Assembly: GCF_024139115.2 (NCBI RefSeq)
Contig: NC_085141.1
Span: 173,178,994-173,242,993, forward strand
DNA: 64,000 nt
Direction: 5' to 3'
Source: Armigeres subalbatus
Lineage: Eukaryota > Arthropoda > Insecta > Diptera > Culicidae
The stretch's first letter is position 1. Each line of letters opens with the position of its first letter. The translations under genes and the position numbers were made by a program. Below the pieces are notes generated by a model. It made no database searches and had not been told where the DNA came from. It saw nothing but the letters and a program-made list of their open reading frames with translations. Of this stretch, positions 22,190 to 34,019 are shown in pieces.

Positions 22190-23602
22190 TTCAAGACAAA
22201 ATTTTCAAAACGACTTATCTGCTTTTGTAAACAAAGATTCAAACAACGATTTGACGAATCTGATAGCTCTCCCACGCAAACCAACACCACCAATAGGTAC
22301 ACTGAACGAAGGGTTCTGCCAGTAACTGTATGATTTTTGGTTCACCCCAGCCCCATGCCTAAAATCAGATGATTTATGAAATACCATCATTCAATTCACT
22401 ACATGCCAAATTTGAAACAAGTTGTATGAATATCATACTTGAACCGATGCATAATCATTCAAATGATAATAAAAACAAGTTTGTTAGGAGATGATCATCA
22501 TTCAAACATTAAACGGATAAACAGACATTAGCGAAATGAATGTTAATTAAAATGCGATTTTATTTGATATAGTTAATGGGACTTTTTTCACTCAAAACAT
22601 GTATGAGAAATGAAACAGATAACCAAACGTTTTAGTTTCAGGTGAATTTTATTGTACCATCGTCCCGCACACAGTAATAATAGAAGTTTAGGAATGGAAT
22701 TGATTAATATGGAAGTCAATTTCATCACGATTCCGTCACTTCATATACCTAGTTGCCAAATACCGCACAATCCTGTTTCGGGTACTTTTCCATCAGTGGA
22801 TCGTTTCTGGTGACTGCCTAGGAAAGGACAACATGTGTAATTCCTTGGCTTGAAGCCAATTTCAATAGTCATGAACTTACCATCTGTATAAACAAATTAA
22901 TCGAATCTTCATCATTGAAATAGAACAACAGTATGTTACATTTCTGCAAAAGATGTTTGACATGCCATCATGACGGTTTCGTAGAAAAATGGTAAAAAAG
23001 GCAAGGCAAACCTCAAGCATCGAGAACTTTTGTAATGGCGATAAGCCTGCAAAGATGAATCTTACTTTAGTTGAAATGGAACTCTTTTTAAACTACATAT
23101 ATCACCAGCATAATTTATGGAAAAGTAGTCACTTACCATTGGATTCTTGATTGTGATGTCGCGAGCTTGCCATCTTTACAAATAGCACAACAACGTGACG
23201 TATGAATATCTACTGAATGATTTTCCGTATAATCAGGATTCAACGCAGTATCATGCTGTTTGCGAATGATATTTGTTATGGGATGCAAGTGAATAGAAAC
23301 AGGGTTATTATTTGGCAAGTTAACATTTAACAACTACATTAAAATATATCAAATTCAAGTGGATATTCATCCAAATGGATATTTCATTCAATATTAGGAA
23401 CCATGAAAATGATAGATCCTTGAATGATTTTTCATTCATTACACGGCGGGTGATTTGGCTCAGTGTAGGTGAAGGTTTCCGCTACCTGTTTATGGTGTTG
23501 GTTTGCGTGGGTGAGCTATCAGATTCGTCAAATCGTCGTTTGAATCTTTGTTTACAAAAGCAGATAAATCGTTTTGAAAATTTTGTCTTGAATTCTGTGC
23601 GA
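22190..23602. mobile_element. Element with inverted arms of about 140 bp (TIR element, about 1.4 kb or more)
   Basis: GACAAAATTTTCAAAACGAC with onward TTATCTGCTTTTGTAAACAA (22194 onward) is mirrored near 23596 downward. CTGATAGCTCTCCCACGCAA near 22260 is mirrored at 23507-23526. Both arms extend beyond these limits with decreasing similarity. The 1.1 kb centre shows no transposase. Confidence 0.65.
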
Positions 23603-23916
23603 CAATTAGCTCCTATACGAAAAAATGGGTGCAATAAGTCGATATCGACTCTTTTATCGTGAGTCAACGATTTCCACCTCACTTCCGACATTTAAGATAA
23701 TCAATAGAGAAAATTAAAAACAAATCTGTTAACGGTAACTAAAAATGTTAGAGAATCAACAAGAAAGTAAAATTAATAAATATGATAAAAGAGAACCCCG
23801 ACAAATGTGCCTAAATGGATAAATTTTGGCTGCATTAAATGAATGATTCGTTCGGTTAGAAGTAGTACCTAGTGAGGATTCAGTCTTTTAACAAATTTAC
23901 TTTAGTTACGGCAGGA

Positions 23917-23922
23917 TTTATT
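23917..23922 (-). terminator. Possible polyadenylation signal of Dot1/grappa
   Basis: AATAAA on the minus strand about 200 bp after the stop codon. Such hexamers are frequent in AT-rich DNA and the true 3' UTR may be longer, so this is only a candidate. Confidence 0.25.
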
Positions 23923-24124
23923 ACACTTTTATATTGAGCAGTTGAAACGTGTCATAAAATATAACTAAAACGCGATATATTTTAACTAATAATTCCTACA
24001 TACAATGACCGTAGTGAACTAAATCTGAACCCTAACTGGGTTTCGTAAACAATATACAATCTAACAACAAAAGATTTCCACTTCAAAGAGATAGCGCAGT
24101 GTATTGATCTCTGTGCTAGACCGA

Positions 24125-24972
24125 TTACGTTGGAGTGTTCCCCGAGCGATGTCGGTGTGAGCTGGACGAAGACGTGTTCGAATGTTCATCATCCCAGTTC
24201 CAGTCTTTGCCCTTGGGACGAAACTTGGCTGATTTGTGTTTGTGGTGGTGGAGCAGAAGGTTGTCGCTGTGTTGAGCGTTTTCCAGAGCATTTACGTTGC
24301 CCAGCCCCATAGTGACGGTACCACTGATCGGGTTGGCTGTGCCCGTATTTCCGAAACCATCCGCATAGTCCGGATCCAATGGTTCTGCACTACCGGTTGA
24401 GCTGAGTCTTCCACCGATGCTTTCTTCGTACTCTTCCCAGTTGCGTTCTCGGAATTTCTTCTTGTAGTGCTTTTCCGATGGGACCTTAGACTGCCGTTGA
24501 TATTTCAAAGGAATCTTCAAATTGCTTCCACTATGCAATAGGTTTTGTGCTGCAGTGGGCAAGCCCGACGTAGATTGGTACAAAAGGGGAGGACTAGACG
24601 ACGGACTCGGTGTTCGTGGAAGCCCTACATCTGAGAGTGGTGGACTTTCTACCGGTTCCGCAGGTGAGGATTTAATTATTGGCACAACGTGTTTCATTAG
24701 GCCACTACTTACGCTGCTGCCGCTACCGGCACTTGAACTACTAGGCGGAACATCTAGCTGAGATGAGGAAGACGACGACGAAAGGAAGGTGCGACTGTGG
24801 TCACTCTGGTTGATACCGGAATCAGGTGAGGTAGTGCAACTAGTCGACGATGGTGGAGCGTCCTCGTTGGAGCGACGCGTTTTATCCAGCTCTGTTGAAG
24901 CGAATGCTACCAGCCGGTCGAATCCCGAACTCACCCGATCGTGCCAACTGGACTCATCGTCTCCCACGTCGT
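24125..24972 (-). CDS. gpp: Dot1/grappa exon 7 (conserved C-terminal segment and stop)
   Basis: Last coding exon, 848 bp, after acceptor TTTAATAG and in phase 1 with exon 5. It starts DDVGDDESSWHDRVSSGFDR and continues LVAFASTELDKTRRS, a segment I associate with the insect grappa C-terminus. Ser/Pro-rich linkers follow, then a basic block (KVPSEKHYKKKFRERNWEEY), and it ends KGKDWNWDDEHSNTSSSSSH plus a few residues before TAA at 24127-24125. Conservation-like charged and aromatic residues show it is not merely low-complexity. A possible polyadenylation signal on this strand (AATAAA at 23922-23917) lies about 200 bp downstream. Confidence 0.88.
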
Positions 24973-26100
24973 CTATTAAAGAGGCATTGGAACAAAGAGA
25001 AGATGGAGAAAATTTGTATAGGTTAACGCAAAGTAATCTTTATTTGTGATTTGCTTAAAACGCACTCAGCGTTATGAGTGATAATGTGTTTTGGATGTCT
25101 ATGATGGTTACATGAATATAATGAACTGCAAATCGGATATACTTGTTTTGCGGACACAGTAAGAATAATACCGAAATGGTTATAAAACGCCACTACCACC
25201 GGGTAAATCTAATATGCATATTACATGGTTCAGATTCAGCGCAATATATACATAACCATACATGAAGTGAACGACCGGTCCATGGAAAACTATACAGAGA
25301 ACAAATGCATGCAAAAAGTTTAGTTTTTACTTACTACTGGATTACCAACGTACAATACAGTACATAAACGTGCTCTAAAGTCAATTCACCGGAAATCTGC
25401 TTATAGAATTAAATGTATGTTCATGATTTCAAATGTTATTCATTTACCTATTAAGATTTTTATTTCAGCTCGTTTTTCTACTTGTGATATTTGTTTTTCA
25501 TTTCTTCTAGTAGGTACTAAACATTTGTTGAAACTATATTCTATTGTATAATTTATTACTTTTAATTTCATGCATGAATTACGTAAGGGATTTTTTACTC
25601 TTCTTGTGTAGTATGTTTTATTTTTAGACTTTGGGGACTCGCACCGTAGTAAAAATTCAATACTGTTGGCGAAGGAGTTATTATAGCTCACCAGGGGAGG
25701 TGGTGGGATGGGGCTTGGGGTTTGGTCTTGAGAAACCCAGAAAAATAACTCACGTAATAAGTGTACAACTCCCACCTGAACAGGAGTGACAACCTCGATA
25801 ACAGAAGTAGGTAAGAACTTGCCTTGCATAAGAGGTAAAACTCGAGGAAAAAAACCAGAAAATAATACTATAAATTAATATGCAAAATATTTCAGGCATA
25901 AAATGCTCAAGTATTTTAATACCAAAAGAATAATAATTTGTTATGCGTTTGGTATTGTAATACAGTATTGACCAGTCTGCTTTTAGCTCTCGAGTCTCGA
26001 CAGAGTAATAGGTTGTTGTTCGGTACGAACCACGCGGTAGCTGTCTGTTGTTTTTCAGTACACTTTCTTTACCATCAATTCGATTGTTTTTGTCGTCGCG

Positions 26101-26797
26101 ATGTGTGAGGTTAAAACACAAGATGTTCAATTTGTGAAGATGCTGGAGACGGATTACGGCCAAATTGAGACTATTTATAGAATATCACAAGAAAAAGCCG
26201 TGTTCATCAATAACGTAGGAAGTAATGCGGCATGCATTGCCTTCCAACTCGGAGGATCTAATTTTCCGTTATGTGGATGAAAAAGACGCCGCTGTATACA
26301 TGTCAATATGTGCGCATGCACGATCTACCCCCTGAGGTTACAGACCATGAACTAGCTGTAGTGCTGGGGAAGTATGGCGAGGTGAAGAATGTTGTTCGCG
26401 AAAAATTCCCCGCTGAACTTTGCCTCGACGCGTGCACTGGTGTACGTGGCGTATATATGAATGTGAAAAAGGAAATCCCTTCATCGCTACATTTCATGAA
26501 TTGGATGAGGAACATATTGTATGGAGGAAACAAGAATAAATGTATCTCTGAGGTGAACTAGCCTAGGGCTAAAAACCTCACTAATAAAGATTAAAAAAAA
26601 AAGAATAAATGATTGCTCTGAAAAATGGAAGGCACCGGATGAACATCTGTCTCAAGCGGAAACCCCGGGAACAACAAAAGAAACAACGAAAGGACTTCGC
26701 AAAGCAGCAGGAAAAGAAAACCAGTAAAAGTGTTGCCTACGTTTCGTTAGTGGTGGAAGAGGATCCTTCGGTCTATACGGTACACGAAATTTTATAG
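26101..26797 (+). pseudogene. Decayed LINE ORF1 (gag-like), in the last Dot1 intron
   Basis: Related to the intact gag at 54344-55270. MHDLPPEVTDHELAVVLGKY, ACTGVRGVYMNVKKEIPSSL and HFMNWMRNILYGG (26315-26530) align with its DLPPELPDSELL, TGVRGVYLDVQKEVPSSL and LNWTGRIYY. A frameshift near 26265 separates the N-terminal part (MCEVKTQDVQFVKMLETDYG) and the 58 bp retroposon at 26543 splits the frame. The last part (26609-26797) is Lys/Gln-rich and ends at TAG. Confidence 0.75.
26543..26600 (+). mobile_element. Ultra-short hairpin retroposon, copy C (58 bp)
   Basis: Perfect 11 bp duplication AAGAATAAATG (26532-26542, 26601-26611). The stem is GAGGT...ACCTC in place of GAGAC...GTCTC in other copies, a double change that preserves pairing. 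CTAATAAAGATT and an A run follow. Confidence 0.8.
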
Positions 26798-27106
26798 CCT
26801 TTTCGACTAGAAATTACGAGTTCCGTTCGCATATTTTGCCTTTCCAAAGCATAAATTGATTTATATTTGTGAAACAAACTAAAAACTTGAAATTTTTTTT
26901 ATGATTTTGTCACATTTCCTATTTTAGCACCCCAAAATTCACCAGGGGGTGATAAAATCGGGACATTTCTGTAAAACAGTATGTTATGCCTGAAGTACAT
27001 ATTAATTTGTGATATGAATGCTTTGGTATTTTACCTCTTCAGTAAGACAAGTTCATAACAGAGTAAGATATCAATAACATAATTAGGGATTATTGAGTTA
27101 TTAATT

Positions 27107-27230
27107 CTGTCCAATGAGTATCTCGAAGTAGCTCGAAGTTGTTCCCATCTCTCTCATGCCCATTTGTTGACAAAAAAGAACGAGCAGGACGGGAACAACT
27201 TTGAGCTACTTCGAGCTGCTTATTGGACAG
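27107..27230. mobile_element. Foldback MITE, 124 bp
   Basis: CTGTCCAATGAGTATCTCGA at the left faces GAGCTGCTTATTGGACAG at the right, with GTAGCTCGAAGTTGTTCCC facing GGGAACAACTTTGAGCTAC. No coding. Target duplication unclear. Confidence 0.7.
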
Positions 27231-27689
27231 CGCTAATGTGTGTCCATATCGGTTGTAGGTCAATGCCCAGAATACCAATCCCCAGAATCAGTTCCCCAGA
27301 ATGGTATTTCCCAGAATTCCATTTACCAGAACGACCAATTCTCTAGAATGATATTCCCCAGAATGTACTATTTCCCCGAAAAGAAATCCCCAGAATGACC
27401 CATTCCCCAGAAACCAAAAACCCAGAATGATCCGTTCCCCAGAAAAAAGTATCAGTCTAAAAAACTATGTCTTTCGCTGTCATTTCTATAAATTATAAAT
27501 ACCAGATACTATATTTCTATTCAAAAATACTTATATTGAAGCACGCATTTGCCCGGAATAAGGCAAAACGACATATGCTGTATTCTTTTGAAGCACGCAT
27601 TTGCCCGAAATGGAGCCCATTTGATTTGTTTGTTAAGGTTCACATATAATACGAAGGAGCAGATAATTCATTATGTTCATTGTTCATAT

Positions 27690-28640
27690 TGGGGGAAGAC
27701 CATATGGCATAAAACCGTTTGGCATAACGACTTAAATGTCTAAAGGCCGTTTGACATAATTTGTTGGGTACCTCGAGCTCATTTGGCATAATGAACATTT
27801 GGCATAATCGTTGAAAAAAGTATCAAATGCAATGGGTCATAAGAATATATGATTTCCATTCTTAGAAGTAGATGACTCCTTCTTTAAAAGTATGCGTTTG
27901 CCCGGAAAAAAGGCAAACGAGTAGATAATTACTTCTTCAAAAGTATGCATTTGCCCGGAAATAGGCAAAAGAGTAAATGACTCATTTTTTTAAAAGTACG
28001 CATTTGCCCGGGATAATGCAAAAGAGTAGATAACTCCTTCTTTAAAAGTATACATTCGCCCGGAATAAGGCAAATAGTAGATGACTCCTTCTCTAAAAGT
28101 ACGCATTTGCCCGGGATGAAGCAAAAGAGTAGATTACTCCTTCTTTAAAAGTATGCATTTACCCTAAAAAAGGCAAAAGAGTAGATGACTTCTTTAAAAG
28201 CATGCATTTGCCCTGAAAAGGGCAAAAGAGTAAATGACCGCTTCAAAAGTACGCCTTTTTCCGAAAGAAGGCAGAAGACTAGATGATCCATTTTTTAAAA
28301 GATCGCAAAAGTCGAAATGTATATGATTTCTTTTCAACGCATACGAACCGAATAAGATAAATGACCTGATGATTCCATTTTTAAAGCTCACGATTTCTCC
28401 TTATAACGAGGAAGCATGCACGCATTTGATTGGAAGAAATCCTAGAGTTTTTATGAATTTTTCAATTTGTATGCCAAATTGTCATTATACCAAATGGTCG
28501 TTATGCTAAATGTCCCTAAAATCATTATGACTATTTTTCTTGTCAAACGATCGTTATGTCAAATGGTCTTTATGCCGAATGTCATTATGCCAAACGCACT
28601 TATACCAAACGGACTTATGCCAAACGGCATTATGTCAAAC
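27690..28640. mobile_element. Nested iteron element (TTTGGCATAA family)
   Basis: CCATATGGCATAA, CCGTTTGGCATAACG and CATTTGGCATAA repeat at the left (27700-27810); their inverses (TTATGCCAAACGG, TTATGTCAAACG, ATTATACCAAATGG) repeat at the right (28480-28640). The inside is a minisatellite at 27870-28260. Boundaries approximate. Confidence 0.65.
27870..28260. repeat. Minisatellite, period about 50-60 bp
   Basis: At least six units of the form TTTAAAAGTATGCATTTGCC, then CGGAAATAGGCAAAAGAG, then TAGATGACTCCTTC, with point changes. Two looser units at 27540-27610 (GAAGCACGCATTTGCCCGGA) show the array was once larger or extends into the left flank. Not CRISPR: units are contiguous with no unique spacers. 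Confidence 0.8.
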
Positions 28641-28901
28641 GAGTATTTAGTATATATTTAGTATTAATACGAACTTTTTTTAGTGGTATTTAGTCAAATC
28701 TAGAAAATGGTGCATTCTGGGGTATGGTATGCTGGGGAATGTCTTTCGGGGGATGGGGGCATTCTGGGAAATGTCTTTCTGGGGATTGTGCTATTCTGGG
28801 GAATGGTTTTCCGGGGAGTAGTGCATTCTGGGGAAATGATTTCTGGGGAATCTCTTTCTGGGCAATGGGTTTCTGGGCATTGACCTACAATCGTCCATAT
28901 C

Positions 28902-29579
28902 TGCTCAAAATCGAAGGACATCCTGCTCAGTTGCATCACCCATTATAGGGTCACTGTTTCAACTACTTAGAATGCTTGTAGAATGGATTGATCTGAGGAC
29001 AAGAAGACTAAAATATAAGAGACCTTTTTAAACGATTTTGCTCTACGACCTCCAGGCTGCCGGTGAGAGCGATGACCCATTCTCATCCCCTATGGCGGTA
29101 CAAGAAAAAACAAAAATTTATTGGAAGTTTAGGTCATTTTGTATTTCGGGTTGTATTAACTATGAAAAATTCGGACCCATTAACCAAATGATGCTTATTT
29201 ACGATTAACACTGCAATTCTATTGACTTCACATTTTCTACGACAAAGCTGAAAAATACTTTTGCACCTTACGACAGACAACAGATTACCATCTGATGAAG
29301 GGCAATATTACAAAGATAAAGTGTAACACAATTTAGTATTTAAGGTTAATTGCAAACGGTCTACAAACATGTCAATTATACAATCAATAAATAAATAAAT
29401 TCTTATTTGGAATATCTGGCTGCCGAGCAGTTTGGTTCTTTCGCTAAAAACTCTCCAAGATGATAAATTCAAGCAAAAGCAACGGAAAAAAATGCTCGTG
29501 CGCCAACAAATACAACCACCTGCCTGAGTATATAAAAATAATGGTAGGTATCGTATTTATTTTATCGTTGAAAGTAAAT
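28902..29579. other. Non-coding stretch, nothing recognised
   Basis: AT-rich sequence between two elements in the last Dot1 intron. No convincing ORF, TIR or RNA gene. Confidence 0.4.
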
Positions 29580-29581
29580 TA

Positions 29582-30772
29582 GGGTATGATGGGGCAAGAT
29601 GGGTCGCCTAAGGCGAATCCTGAATGTCTGAAAACAGAAACATTTTTATTCAACTTTTCAACGTGGATCTATAAAAATAGCTCATAATCTGTAAGCCAGG
29701 GGTATGAAATAACAAAATCTCCACTTTTCATTTCATTTTGAGTCATTAAGATAGAAGTCTATTTTTCTGTCAATCAAAAAAAGACGGGGTACGATGGGTC
29801 AAACAGCGGGGCAAGATGGGTCATCCTTAAATTCTGCAATTAATATTGTTTTGATTTTTGATATTGAATTACACACAGATAGATAGGATTTTTAAGCTTT
29901 TAAGCTGAGGAAATGGCTTTATATTTAAAAATGTCTGCCAATTCTTATCTATCTATTTATCCACCAACAGGCTTAAAATAGCCCCAATGATGTTGGTAAT
30001 AATATAAAACAAAAACAGAGATACAAATCAGGTCAGGTAGAAGTAAAACAAAATAAAAATAGAACAAAAAATAACAATCAATAATCTACATTCATCTTCA
30101 CAGTATTACGGACACCTGTTAGAAAATAATGACGAAAACTTATGACGAAGCATATCACGTGTACTGTTGAAGTCGAACAACGGTGCCACTCTATTAAAGA
30201 TCCGATTTAAGCCACTAACTCCTCCTTGCAGGCCATAATTGGTACGTCTTATGAAAACATGCCGTCTGTGTATTGCTTTCTTAAAGACAAAAAATACACA
30301 TTTTTAATAAACAAATTAACATCATTATGCTCAAAATGATTGAATCAGCAATGGAAAATATGTTCTGAATACGAACTATGCCCTTCAGTATGTGCTGACT
30401 CATCTTGCCCCATTTGTAAGCTCATGTTAGAATGTCTAATTTTGTATCAAATTTATTTATTTTAACGCAGTAAGTACAACATCACCTACACTGCCGTGAA
30501 TCGCATATCTGTCCCATCTTTGCTGGGTTTCCTATGCATATGGGACAAATATGCGATTCACGGCAGTACATTACTTAGAATATTTTCACTATGTTACTAA
30601 GAATGTTTAAATTTTACATTGCTCGACGAGATTACACGTTTTATTGAAAGTGTGTTTAATCGAGTGACAATAAAATATAACCAAACTATTCCTCTTACAA
30701 AGTCATAATCTCCACATTAAAATGTACACGATGCTCAAAAACGGCCCTGACCCATCTTGCCCCGCCTAACCC
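29582..30772. mobile_element. Iteron MITE (GGGGCAAGATGGGTC family)
   Basis: TA-flanked. GGGTATGATGGGGCAAGATG at the left; read inward from the right, GGGTTAGGCGGGGCAAGATG. GGGGCAAGATGGGTCA also occurs internally at 29810, and its inverse ATCTTGCCCC near 30412. The 76 bp CTGCCG element at 30491 is nested inside. Non-coding. Confidence 0.75.
30491..30566. mobile_element. CTGCCG-type foldback MITE, 76 bp
   Basis: CTGCCGTGAATCGCATATCT at the left faces AATATGCGATTCACGGCAG at the right; TACA is duplicated on both sides (30487-30490, 30567-30570). Same ends and size as 17754-17830. Confidence 0.8.
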
Positions 30773-30848
30773 TACGATTTATTCACCAAAACCACGGTAG
30801 AATATTACAAAGATCCAGATGTTGTACAATATAGCGAAGAACTTTTTG

Positions 30849-31350
30849 CCTTCCTCGTACAACAAAGTTTTACCAGAAGGCTATAATTTCACTCCAAAAG
30901 CCAAATTTTGATAGGAGGCTCGGAGACCCATAGTGTTATATACTAATCGACTCAGCTCGAGATACTGAGCAAATGTCGGTCTGTATGTGTGTAGCTCCGG
31001 GAATTTTCATTTGTTAAACGCGTTTCATATAGAAGGACTTGTCCGAATCGAATGTAACTGGTTTCATTCGACGGGGAAACGTTCCTAGTTGGACACTATT
31101 TCTTTTGTTTACTGATAAATCATGCGGTTTGCATAATATTTCTATTTTTCGTTTAACAAATACACTGTTTACATGCACACTTTGAATCATTAATCAATTT
31201 GGCCGTGGCACAATCCATTACGCTCATAGTTGAGTAATTTTTAAGCAGCGTGATATATTCGTATCAAAGCTTTTAACCGCCATAATGTAGGCAATTTACG
31301 TTGCATTTACCATACTCATCGAATTCAACATATTAAATCGAGAAAGGCAT
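30849..31350 (+). mobile_element. GCCTTTCTCG-end element, near full length
   Basis: Left end GCCTTCCTCGTACAACAAAG (with its own hairpin, AGAAGGC following); right end CGAGAAAGGCATAATCACCA. Internal GGAGACCCATAGTGTTATAT and CGACTCAGCTCGAGATACTG are shared with 13925-14413 (inverted), 20140 and 47754. About 500 bp, non-coding. Confidence 0.7.
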
Positions 31351-31454
31351 AATCACCACTGGGGGATAAATTTGGGTTTTTTGTTCTTTATTTATGTGCA
31401 AAAAAAAAAAGAAGAAAAAACAAAAGTTTCAGCCTGGAGGAGTTTAACCTGATT

Positions 31455-31580
31455 ACTTATTAAGTCGAATCAAGTACGAGACACTGAAGACGACCTTACT
31501 GTTGAGGTTGAAATACGTATCTGTCAGTGGTGGAATTAAATGGAATGGTACAAACTCGTCTTATGACAAGTACTTATTTC
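31455..31580 (+). repeat. Dispersed repeat, copy 2 of 3
   Basis: AAGTACGAGACACTGAAGAC, TACGTATCTGTCAG, GGTGGAATTAAATGGAATGG and CAAACTCGTCTTATGACAAG in one block; the inverse is at 7141-7270. Confidence 0.65.
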
Positions 31581-31952
31581 GGATAAGGATAAGTGCTAAA
31601 AAATGGGTTAGATTTTGCGCACTCTAACACACAGACACCACTTCAATTCGTCGACCATAGATGGTCGTTATGTAATACTATGGTTCTATAAGGTAGGTAT
31701 ACTTCGTCCGAGAAATACAAAAAGGGGTCTTGAGAATCAAAAAATTAAGCAATGGTCCGAGCATAAAATAACCAAGGTTGAAAATGGTCGATTTTTGTAG
31801 CTACTAACGATAGCTAGCTACTAACAATAGAACTGTTATTTTGCAAACGTGCCTCCTCTAGAAATTTATACTGATTACTGCATTTAATCTACTTCTCTCA
31901 TGCAGTAAGTTTGTCAAGCTTCAATATGCAAGGATTTATTAATTAATCTTAT

Positions 31953-32000
31953 ACGAGGCGAGCCAGACTAGGGCTGAAAGTCTCGCTAATAAAAAAAAAA
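31953..32000 (+). mobile_element. Ultra-short hairpin retroposon, copy D (48 bp)
   Basis: Flanked by a 9 bp duplication with one mismatch (TAATCTTAT at 31944-31952, TAAACTTAT at 32001-32009). The stem is CGAGGC...GTCTCG with a G-T wobble, inner AGCC/GGCT, then CTAATAAAAAAAAAA. Confidence 0.7.
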
Positions 32001-32009
32001 TAAACTTAT

Positions 32010-33100
32010 CTAATCTAGGATTGTAGAATTGTTGATGAACTAAACTGCTCCTATTCGCATAAGCATCCCATGTCAGTTTTCTTCAACTTGAGAAATATGC
32101 CGTTGAATTTTCCCAACTCGTTTTACACGGAGGAATTCAAAAAACTCTAATAAATCGATAAAACCTCCAATCCTTCTGAAAATAGGGCACAATATTCTTT
32201 ATATATGTACATTGTTATGGAACTGTGAAATGGACCGTATTTTTATATTTATTTATTAAGCAAAAGTATATTTAAATCTGATATTTGACTGTTATGCGAA
32301 TAAATAGCAAGATGGGACAACACAAGTGGGTTTTGATTTTCAAATCTCTAGAACAAAGCCTATTATTTTATCAGTTTTCCTTAAAGATGAGTTCATTTCA
32401 AGCATATTTCTGAAAGAAAATCAAAATCGTCGAAAATCGACATGGGACTCTTATGAGAATCGCGGCAGTAAAACCCATCTGGCAAACGCTGAACTAATGA
32501 TGGTAAACTTAACCTGAAATATAATTAAAATTACCTCATGTAAACTATATATTTTCCTTAGAAAGGTCGTGAATCCTTGGATGAGATTGTTCATGCTCAC
32601 TTTTAAGTTTAAACAATTAAGAGAAGACTATCGTAAGACATTCTAATAAATCCTATGATTTCAGCTTTAAGCTTCGCCCGACAAAAAGCTCTGAAAGTCC
32701 TTTTACCATCCGAACAGCATAGTTTAAAAGAAGGAATGATCCTCTCTTTTGCATTGCTCCGGACAATCGCGTGCGTTAAAAGAAGGCATAATCAACTTTT
32801 TCGCATTATTCTGATCAATCGCGTAATATAAAACAAGGAATAATTTTCGGCTAACAAGAATAGCACCATTCGATATTTGCCGCGATTTTTTCCTTTAGGA
32901 ATGTTCTTTTTCTGGCACAGCATGCAGTCACACAGCGACATAAAATGTTCAGTGTATTGTGTACAGACGGGTGGTAGTCTTCAGTGTGCCGCAGCAGCTG
33001 GAAGGGGCAGCTCATGAAAATTGCGTTCGATCTATCATTTGTAGCCCCGCAGTCCCTATACTAGGTGACCCCGAAACAAACGATGATGGCAAATATGAGC
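32010..33100. other. Intronic stretch, nothing recognised
   Basis: Short open frames without known motifs (for example 32326-32517). No repeat boundary was found apart from AAGAAGGAATGATCC-like short direct repeats near 32730-32840. Confidence 0.4.
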
Positions 33101-33104
33101 CTTG

Positions 33105-33290
33105 CGAGCAACGATGTACTTAGGATTGCCAATACAAAGATTGCGGGTTCGATTCTCAATTAATAACTGAGGAGAAGCTAATATAATACTTGTTGAAGTT
33201 GAAAAGCAGGCCATGTTCCAGTTGGAAGGTACAGAAGAAGAAAAAGAAGAAGACGTAGCATAACGGCCAAAGGTGTGCGTCGTCGTTGTT
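33105..33290 (+). repeat. Degraded tRNA-derived SINE with AAG-rich tail
   Basis: GATTGCGGGTTCGATTCTCA (B box) followed by TTAATAACTGAGGAGAAGCT, GAAAAGCAGGCCATGTTCC and AGAAGAAAAAGAAGAAG. Related to the fragment at 20725. Confidence 0.6.
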
Positions 33291-33349
33291 ATAATTTTGG
33301 TAGACGGCGGAGACGTCATTTTTTTGCGTTAGTTTCATAGTAAAAAATT

Positions 33350-33765
33350 CGGAAAGTTTTCAAATTAAAATGTTTGGAATTTCAGCGGATTTTTTTTCCG
33401 AATTATAATGCGAGATTCTCCAGAATTTCCACGGAAATTATTCCATTTTTTTACGGGAAATTGTTCAGAATTTCCACGGGAAGTTCTTCAGAATTTCCAA
33501 CGGATATTCTTCGAAATATCTGCAGGAAACTCTTGGGGGTATTCACGGGGAACTCTTTGAAAATTTGAGATCATGCGGCAAATAGTAAAAAAGTAGATTT
33601 CCAGAAGTAATTCTTAGAGTTTTGAGAAATTCTTTGAACTATTCAGAATTCCCAATGAAAATTCTTCGGAAGCTTCACAGGAAATTCATTGGAATTTGCA
33701 CGGGATTTTTTTTATTTCATTGATGAATTTCCTTGGAAATTCCACGGAAAATCGTTCAAAAAGAG
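33350..33765. repeat. Degenerate short-period repeat (GGAATTTCCACGGAAA type)
   Basis: Phrases such as CAGAATTTCCACGGGAA recur at intervals of roughly 25-35 bp with many changes. The same style occurs at 46615-46955, 48900-49110 and 57430-58370. Confidence 0.6.
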
Positions 33766-33954
33766 GAAGGGTCGTTTGACCAAGTCATTCGATGGAAAAT
33801 GCCATTTTGCCAAAAGCGACATAAGGCCAAAAGACACATACGTGACATACGATAGGTTGGAGAAAAAAGCAAGAAAGCGGAAGTAATTCGAGCGTTATTG
33901 ATTTGAAGCCAGCGATCGTTTGACAGACCTAGAAATGGTCTGTTAAAGTCGGGA

Positions 33955-34015
33955 AATTTACCTCGCAGGTAATAACTGTGGAAGTGCTCAGTAAACACTA
34001 AAAGCCTTGTCAGAC
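33955..34015 (+). repeat. Feilai-like SINE fragment
   Basis: CCTCGCAGGTAATAACTGTG and GAAGTGCTCAGTAAACAC match the body of the SINE at 15436-15733 in order. Confidence 0.6.
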
Positions 34016-34019
34016 TACA

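Larger units (their letters stand above)
27251..28893. mobile_element. Iteron MITE (CCCCAGAA family), 1643 bp, containing a second iteron element
   Basis: 8 bp duplication TCCATATC (27243-27250, 28894-28901). Left end GGTTGTAGGTCAATGCCCAG mirrors right end CTGGGCATTGACCTACAATC. CCCCAGAAT or CCCAGAAT recurs about a dozen times after the left end, and TTCTGGGGAA or a close form repeats before the right end. The centre (27690-28640) is another element of TTTGGCATAA iterons. Confidence 0.8.

Noticed and set aside
27870..28260. Regular array resembling a CRISPR
   Set aside because: Units are contiguous and the variable parts are diverged copies of each other, not unique spacers; the host is eukaryotic.
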